From positions 26,651 through 36,008 of the forward strand of contig DGYA01000025.1 of assembly GCA_002396505.1 (NCBI GenBank): a stretch of DNA of 9,358 bases. Direction: 5' to 3'. Both the position numbers and the translations under genes were made by a program. Shown here piece by piece: positions 6,748 to 9,358 of the stretch; the stretch's first letter is position 1; every line of letters starts with the position of its first letter. The DNA is from Cyanobacteria bacterium UBA5018. GTDB lineage: Bacteria > Cyanobacteriota > Cyanobacteriia > PCC-6307 > Cyanobiaceae. The notes beneath the pieces are model-generated. The model did no database searches, was not told the origin of the DNA, and was given only the letters and a program-made list of their open reading frames with translations.

Positions 6748-8391
6748 ATGCCCAGCTACGACCCGGCGGCAGACCGGCGTTGGCTGCTACAGCGCCCCTG
6801 GACCTTGATCAGCCGCCTGGTGGTGGTGCTTTGGCAACTGATCTCCCTGGCCCTGGTGTTGCTGCTGCAAAGCAACAGCCGTGATGCCAAGGTGCAGGAG
6901 CGGTTGGGCCGCCGCATCCTCGACACCCTCACCCAGCTGGGGCCCTGTTTCATCAAGGTGGGGCAGTCGCTGTCCACCCGGCCCGATCTGGTGCGGCGCG
7001 ATTGGCTGGAGCAGCTGACCAAATTGCAGGACGACCTGCCCGCCTTTGATCACGAGATTGCCCTGGCCACGATCCAGGAGCAGCTGGGGGCTCCGGCCCA
7101 GCAGTTGTTCGTGGAGTTCCCCGACTATCCGGTGGCCGCCGCCAGCCTGGGGCAGGTTTACCGGGCGCGGCTCGCCGAGGGCCATTGGGTGGCGGTGAAG
7201 GTGCAGCGCCCGAATCTGGCTTTCATTCTGCGCCGCGACCTGGTGCTGATTCGCCTGCTGGCGGTGCTGAGCGGGCCACTGCTGCCGCTGAATCTGGGCT
7301 TTGGCTTAGATGAAATCATCGATGAATTTGGTCGCAGCTTATTTCGTGAGATCGATTACCGCCAGGAGGCCGATAATGCAGAGCGCTTTGCGCGGCTGTT
7401 TGCCAACCATCCGGAGGTGACCGTGCCGCGGGTGGAGCGTCACCTTTCCAGCGATCGGGTGCTGACCACCAGCTGGATCCATGGCACTAAGCTGCAGCAT
7501 CGCCAGGATCTAGAGGCCCAGAAACTAGATCCGGCCTCCCTGATTCGTACAGGCGTAATTGCTGGCCTGCGCCAGCTATTGGAATTTGGCTATTTTCACG
7601 CCGACCCCCATCCCGGCAATCTGTTTGCACTGTCTGGCAAAACGGGTGCAATGGGCCATTTGGCCTATGTGGATTTCGGGATGATGGATTCAATCAGCGA
7701 TGCCGATCGCCTCACCCTCACCGGTGCGGTGGTGCATTTGATTAATCGAGATTTTACGCTGCTCGCCAAGGATTTTCAAACCCTGGGTTTCCTCAATCCC
7801 CAGACGGATGTAACGCCAATTGTGCCCGCCCTGGAAGAGGTACTTGGCGGGGCGCTAGGTGAAAATGTAGGGGCCTTTAACTTCAAGGCAATTACGGATC
7901 GCTTCTCCGAGCTGATGTACAACTATCCCTTTAGGGTGCCGGCACGGTTTGCGTTGATTATCCGGGCGGTGGTGAGCCAGGAGGGCCTAGCGCTGCGCCT
8001 AGATCCGAGTTTTCGGATCATTCGGGTCGCCTATCCCTATGTGGCCAGGCGGCTGCTGGCCGGCGATACCGCCGAGATGCGCGACAAATTACTGGAGATG
8101 ATCTTTGATTCCAGCGGCAGATTGCAGTTGGAACGGCTAGAGAACTTATTGGCGGTGGTAGAGAGTGATGCTGATGGTGCCGACCTGCTTCCTGTTGCTG
8201 GTGCCGGCTTGAAATTGCTGCTGGGTCCCGATGGCAGCAGTCTGCGCCAGCGATTGCTACTCACCCTGGTGCAGGACAATCGCATCCAAACCGAAGACCT
8301 GCGCCAACTACTTCAGTTACTGCGTCGCACCTTCTCGCCCCGCAAATTGGCCGGCAAGATGTGGGCCAAACTGAACCCCCTTGCGGCCTGA
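6748..8391 (+). CDS. ABC1/AarF/UbiB family kinase-like protein
   Basis: A 547-residue ABC1-family (UbiB/ADCK-like) atypical kinase. In bacteria and plastids these proteins are linked to quinone and prenyl-lipid metabolism and act at membranes; cyanobacteria usually have several paralogues. The family-specific KxGQ motif is FIKVGQSLSTRPDL (68-81). The Ala-rich nucleotide loop is AAASLGQVYRA (130-140), the ATP-site lysine is Lys151 in VAVKVQRP, FREIDYRQEADN (199-210) holds the acidic partner, the catalytic segment is HADPHPGNLF (284-293), and the metal-binding DFG is at 309-311 in YVDFGMM. The N-terminus has a hydrophobic stretch at about 20-40. All invariant residues are present, so ATP binding is predicted. 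I chose the ATG at 6748; an in-frame TTG at 6736 would add four residues. Neither has a clear Shine-Dalgarno sequence. The TGA stop (8389-8391) lies within the first unit of a 27-bp repeat array. Confidence 0.93.
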   Translation: MPSYDPAADRRWLLQRPWTLISRLVVVLWQLISLALVLLLQSNSRDAKVQERLGRRILDTLTQLGPCFIKVGQSLSTRPDLVRRDWLEQLTKLQDDLPAFDHEIALATIQEQLGAPAQQLFVEFPDYPVAAASLGQVYRARLAEGHWVAVKVQRPNLAFILRRDLVLIRLLAVLSGPLLPLNLGFGLDEIIDEFGRSLFREIDYRQEADNAERFARLFANHPEVTVPRVERHLSSDRVLTTSWIHGTKLQHRQDLEAQKLDPASLIRTGVIAGLRQLLEFGYFHADPHPGNLFALSGKTGAMGHLAYVDFGMMDSISDADRLTLTGAVVHLINRDFTLLAKDFQTLGFLNPQTDVTPIVPALEEVLGGALGENVGAFNFKAITDRFSELMYNYPFRVPARFALIIRAVVSQEGLALRLDPSFRIIRVAYPYVARRLLAGDTAEMRDKLLEMIFDSSGRLQLERLENLLAVVESDADGADLLPVAGAGLKLLLGPDGSSLRQRLLLTLVQDNRIQTEDLRQLLQLLRRTFSPRKLAGKMWAKLNPLAA

Positions 8392-8601
8392 GGCTGCATT
8401 AGTTAGTTCTTGGCCTGAGGCCGCATAGGTTAGTTCTCGGCCTGAGGCCGAATTAGTTAGTTCTTGGCCTGAGGCCGCTTTCACTAATTCCCGGCCTCCG
8501 GCCGCATAGCTAGTTCCCGGCGTAAAGCCGCAATAGTTAATTCCTGGATTGTGGCCGCCTTCGTTTATTTCCTGGGCTGAGGGCTCCTTCGCTTATTTCA
8601 C
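8385..8601. repeat. Eight tandem copies of a ~27-bp unit with palindromic core GGCCTGAGGCC
   Basis: Units begin at 8385, 8412, 8439, 8466, 8493, 8519, 8546 and 8574 (periods 27, 27, 27, 27, 26, 27, 28). Each has a core like GGCCTGAGGCC (exact at 8412, 8439 and 8466) followed by a tail like GCATTAGTTAGTTCTT. Unit 1 has one change in its core and supplies the TGA stop of the ABC1 gene. Later units drift: GGCCTCCGGCC keeps the palindromic ends, while units 6-8 are degenerate. Weak remnants in the same phase appear near 8630 (GTCCTGAGGGC) and 8657 (CGCCTGAACAC), so the decayed array may extend about 70 bp further. There are no spacers, so it is not CRISPR. Confidence 0.9.
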
Positions 8602-8664
8602 AAATAGAAGATGCGATTTTCTGCTTCCTGTCCTGAGGGCGCCGTTTGCCTCTTTCCGCCTGAA

Positions 8665-8683
8665 CACCCCAATCGCTTGGGTG
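8665..8683 (+). other. Hairpin upstream of the small membrane protein gene
   Basis: CACC(C)CAA (8665-8672) pairs with TTGGGTG (8677-8683) around a TCGC loop, seven pairs with one bulged C. It directly adjoins a second, stronger inverted repeat. No T-tract follows, so it is not a classical terminator. It could be part of a terminator for the ABC1 transcript or an operator. Confidence 0.5.
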
Positions 8684-8708
8684 GCGCCGCGCCCTTGGCA
8701 GCGGCGCC
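8683..8708. repeat. Perfect 8-bp inverted repeat around a candidate -35 box
   Basis: GGCGCCGC (8683-8690) and GCGGCGCC (8701-8708) are perfect reverse complements separated by ten bases (8691-8700). The ten-base centre contains TTGGCA, the candidate -35 element of the downstream gene. This geometry would suit a dimeric regulator binding over the promoter, or a strong RNA hairpin in read-through transcripts from upstream. Confidence 0.65.
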
Positions 8709-8723
8709 CTAGGCTGGTGAAAT
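8695..8723 (+). promoter_or_regulatory. Candidate sigma-70-type promoter for the small membrane protein
   Basis: TTGGCA (8695-8700) matches the -35 consensus at five of six positions. A 17-bp spacer separates it from TGAAAT (8718-8723), which matches the -10 consensus at four of six positions. Transcription would start near 8730, giving a leader of about 14 nt before the GTG at 8744. It is inferred from consensus resemblance only. Confidence 0.4.
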
Positions 8724-8731
8724 AACCATCT

Positions 8732-8737
8732 AGGTGA
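8732..8737 (+). promoter_or_regulatory. Shine-Dalgarno site deciding the GTG start at 8744
   Basis: AGGTGA matches the end of the anti-Shine-Dalgarno complement and lies 6 nt upstream of the GTG at 8744. It is the clearest ribosome binding site in this window and supports that start. Confidence 0.65.
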
Positions 8738-8743
8738 ACTGGC

Positions 8744-9226
8744 GTGCTCGATTCTGCTCCGGTGGCCGCTCCGATCGACCTGGCCGAGGCAGCCCTGGAC
8801 GCCGCCAGCGGTTGGTATGGCGACCTGGATGCCAGTGACATCCTGCTGGAATACGCCATCCTCCAGCAGCCCCCCTACGTATTGGCCGGCATTGGCCTAG
8901 CGATCGGCGTGCTTTGCGGCCTCACCTTCGGGCGGCTGATCCAGAACCGGCTGGAGGGCTGGAAGCAAGACCGACTGGCGCTACTGCCCCTCGGTGGCCT
9001 GGAAACCAACATGGCCTTTACCGGCATCGTGCTCGGGATCACCCTGTTTATCGGCGCCAGTTTGTCGGTGTTTGGCTTCTCGCTCGGCACCGCCCTGCTG
9101 GTGTCTTTTGCTCTGTCGCTAGCCACTGCCGGCGCCCTATGGGTGCAGCTGGAACGGCTGATGACCCAGGTGCAAGACGGCACCTTCAAAGTGGTTGATT
9201 TCGATAATTTTGATCAGTTTTTCTAG
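8744..9226 (+). CDS. Small membrane protein of unknown function
   Basis: A 160-residue protein I do not recognise by name. It has an acidic, Ala-rich N-terminal domain (1-42), then three predicted membrane helices: about 44-66 (YVLAGIGLAIGVLCGLTFG), 90-110 (MAFTGIVLGITLFIGASLSVF) and 114-136 (LGTALLVSFALSLATAGALW). A basic, Trp-containing loop (67-80, NRLEGWKQDRLALL) joins the first two helices. The C-terminus ends in the aromatic and acidic string VVDFDNFDQFF. The basic loop suggests that loop is cytoplasmic, placing the N-terminus outside and the C-terminus also on the cytoplasmic side or otherwise depending on actual helix number. The GTG start is supported by an AGGTGA site 6 nt upstream. 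Codon use is like its neighbours, so it appears resident. The next gene begins 39 bp after the stop with no clear terminator between. Confidence 0.82.
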   Translation: MLDSAPVAAPIDLAEAALDAASGWYGDLDASDILLEYAILQQPPYVLAGIGLAIGVLCGLTFGRLIQNRLEGWKQDRLALLPLGGLETNMAFTGIVLGITLFIGASLSVFGFSLGTALLVSFALSLATAGALWVQLERLMTQVQDGTFKVVDFDNFDQFF

Positions 9227-9265
9227 GAAGACTCTGGAAGATCGCTTATTAGGCAGCCAAGTAAG

Positions 9266-9358
9266 ATGGCTAAGTTTTCTTTCTATCTTAGAGTCGGTCC
9301 CAAGCCCATTAGCTGGAATGAAGTCAAGAGCCAGGCACTGTCTTTCTCAAAAGAGTGG
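9266..9358 (+). CDS. Start of an unrecognised gene (5' part, runs off the window)
   Basis: ATG at 9266 opens a frame that stays open for all 31 visible codons to the window end, beginning MAKFSFYLRVGPKPISW and continuing NEVKSQALSFSKEW. I do not recognise a domain in this fragment. By hand count it is about 45% GC, against a visibly much higher value in the other genes, and it uses AT-rich or rarer codons (TTT, TCT, TAT, AGA, TCA, AAA). No strong Shine-Dalgarno sequence precedes it; AAGTAAG lies immediately upstream. An inverted repeat TAAGAT/ATCTTA (9262-9267/9285-9290) spans the start codon. The composition suggests horizontally acquired or atypical DNA beginning near 9230. Because only the first codons are present, that it is a real gene is probable but not certain. 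Confidence 0.55.
   Translation, partial: MAKFSFYLRVGPKPISWNEVKSQALSFSKEW

Noticed and set aside
8385..8601. CRISPR array
   Set aside because: Units are contiguous with no unique spacers, copies decay progressively, and no cas gene is nearby.
8683..8708. Rho-independent terminator
   Set aside because: The stem is strong but is followed by CTAGGCTGG with no T-tract in either direction. A promoter-associated inverted repeat is a better reading.
1..9358. Mobile element, toxin-antitoxin or defence cassette
   Set aside because: I found no transposase, integrase, nuclease or toxin-like product in any supported gene, and the gene set is housekeeping apart from the unidentified fragment at the right edge.

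Overview
The window looks like a piece of a GC-rich picocyanobacterial chromosome (Synechococcus/Cyanobium type). The evidence is a ClpC tail of cyanobacterial type, a stand-alone CbiT-type corrin methyltransferase, a CdsA, a short Orn/Lys/Arg decarboxylase, an ABC1/AarF kinase and tightly packed genes with many GTG and TTG starts. I saw no copy of the HIP1 octamer GCGATCGC, which fits the alpha-cyanobacterial picocyanobacteria better than many beta-cyanobacteria. The lineage is inferred from protein character and composition, not from a marker gene.

Layout. (1) 1-3382, plus strand: a run of four genes, the 3' end of clpC, an iron-containing alcohol/glycerol-dehydrogenase-like gene (8-bp overlap), an alpha/beta hydrolase (4-bp TTGA overlap) and a DUF2993 protein (17-bp gap). 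They probably form one transcription unit. (2) 3379-3756: a convergent intergenic region with six tandem copies of a 16-bp unit, a pentanucleotide run, a likely intrinsic terminator and a T-rich stretch. (3) 6671-3757, minus strand: a three-gene operon, Orn/Lys/Arg decarboxylase, then cbiT, then cdsA, with a 6-bp gap and a 4-bp TTGA overlap. (4) 6672-6747: a short divergent promoter region containing an inverted repeat. (5) 6748-8391, plus strand: an ABC1/AarF/UbiB-family kinase. (6) 8385-8743: a 27-bp tandem array with a palindromic core that decays away from the kinase stop codon, followed by two hairpins, a candidate promoter and a Shine-Dalgarno site. (7) 8744-9226: a small three-helix membrane protein of unknown function. 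(8) 9266-end: the first 31 codons of an unrecognised gene whose base composition is clearly lower in GC.

Functionally the genes are mostly housekeeping: protein quality control (ClpC), phospholipid precursor supply (CdsA), cobalamin ring synthesis (CbiT), amino-acid decarboxylation, a quinone/lipid-associated kinase-like protein (ABC1) and a probable lipid-binding protein (DUF2993). No mobile element, CRISPR array or obvious defence system was found. The most unusual signal is non-coding. Two unrelated tandem arrays (16-bp and 27-bp units) each begin so that their first unit supplies the TGA stop codon of the upstream gene.
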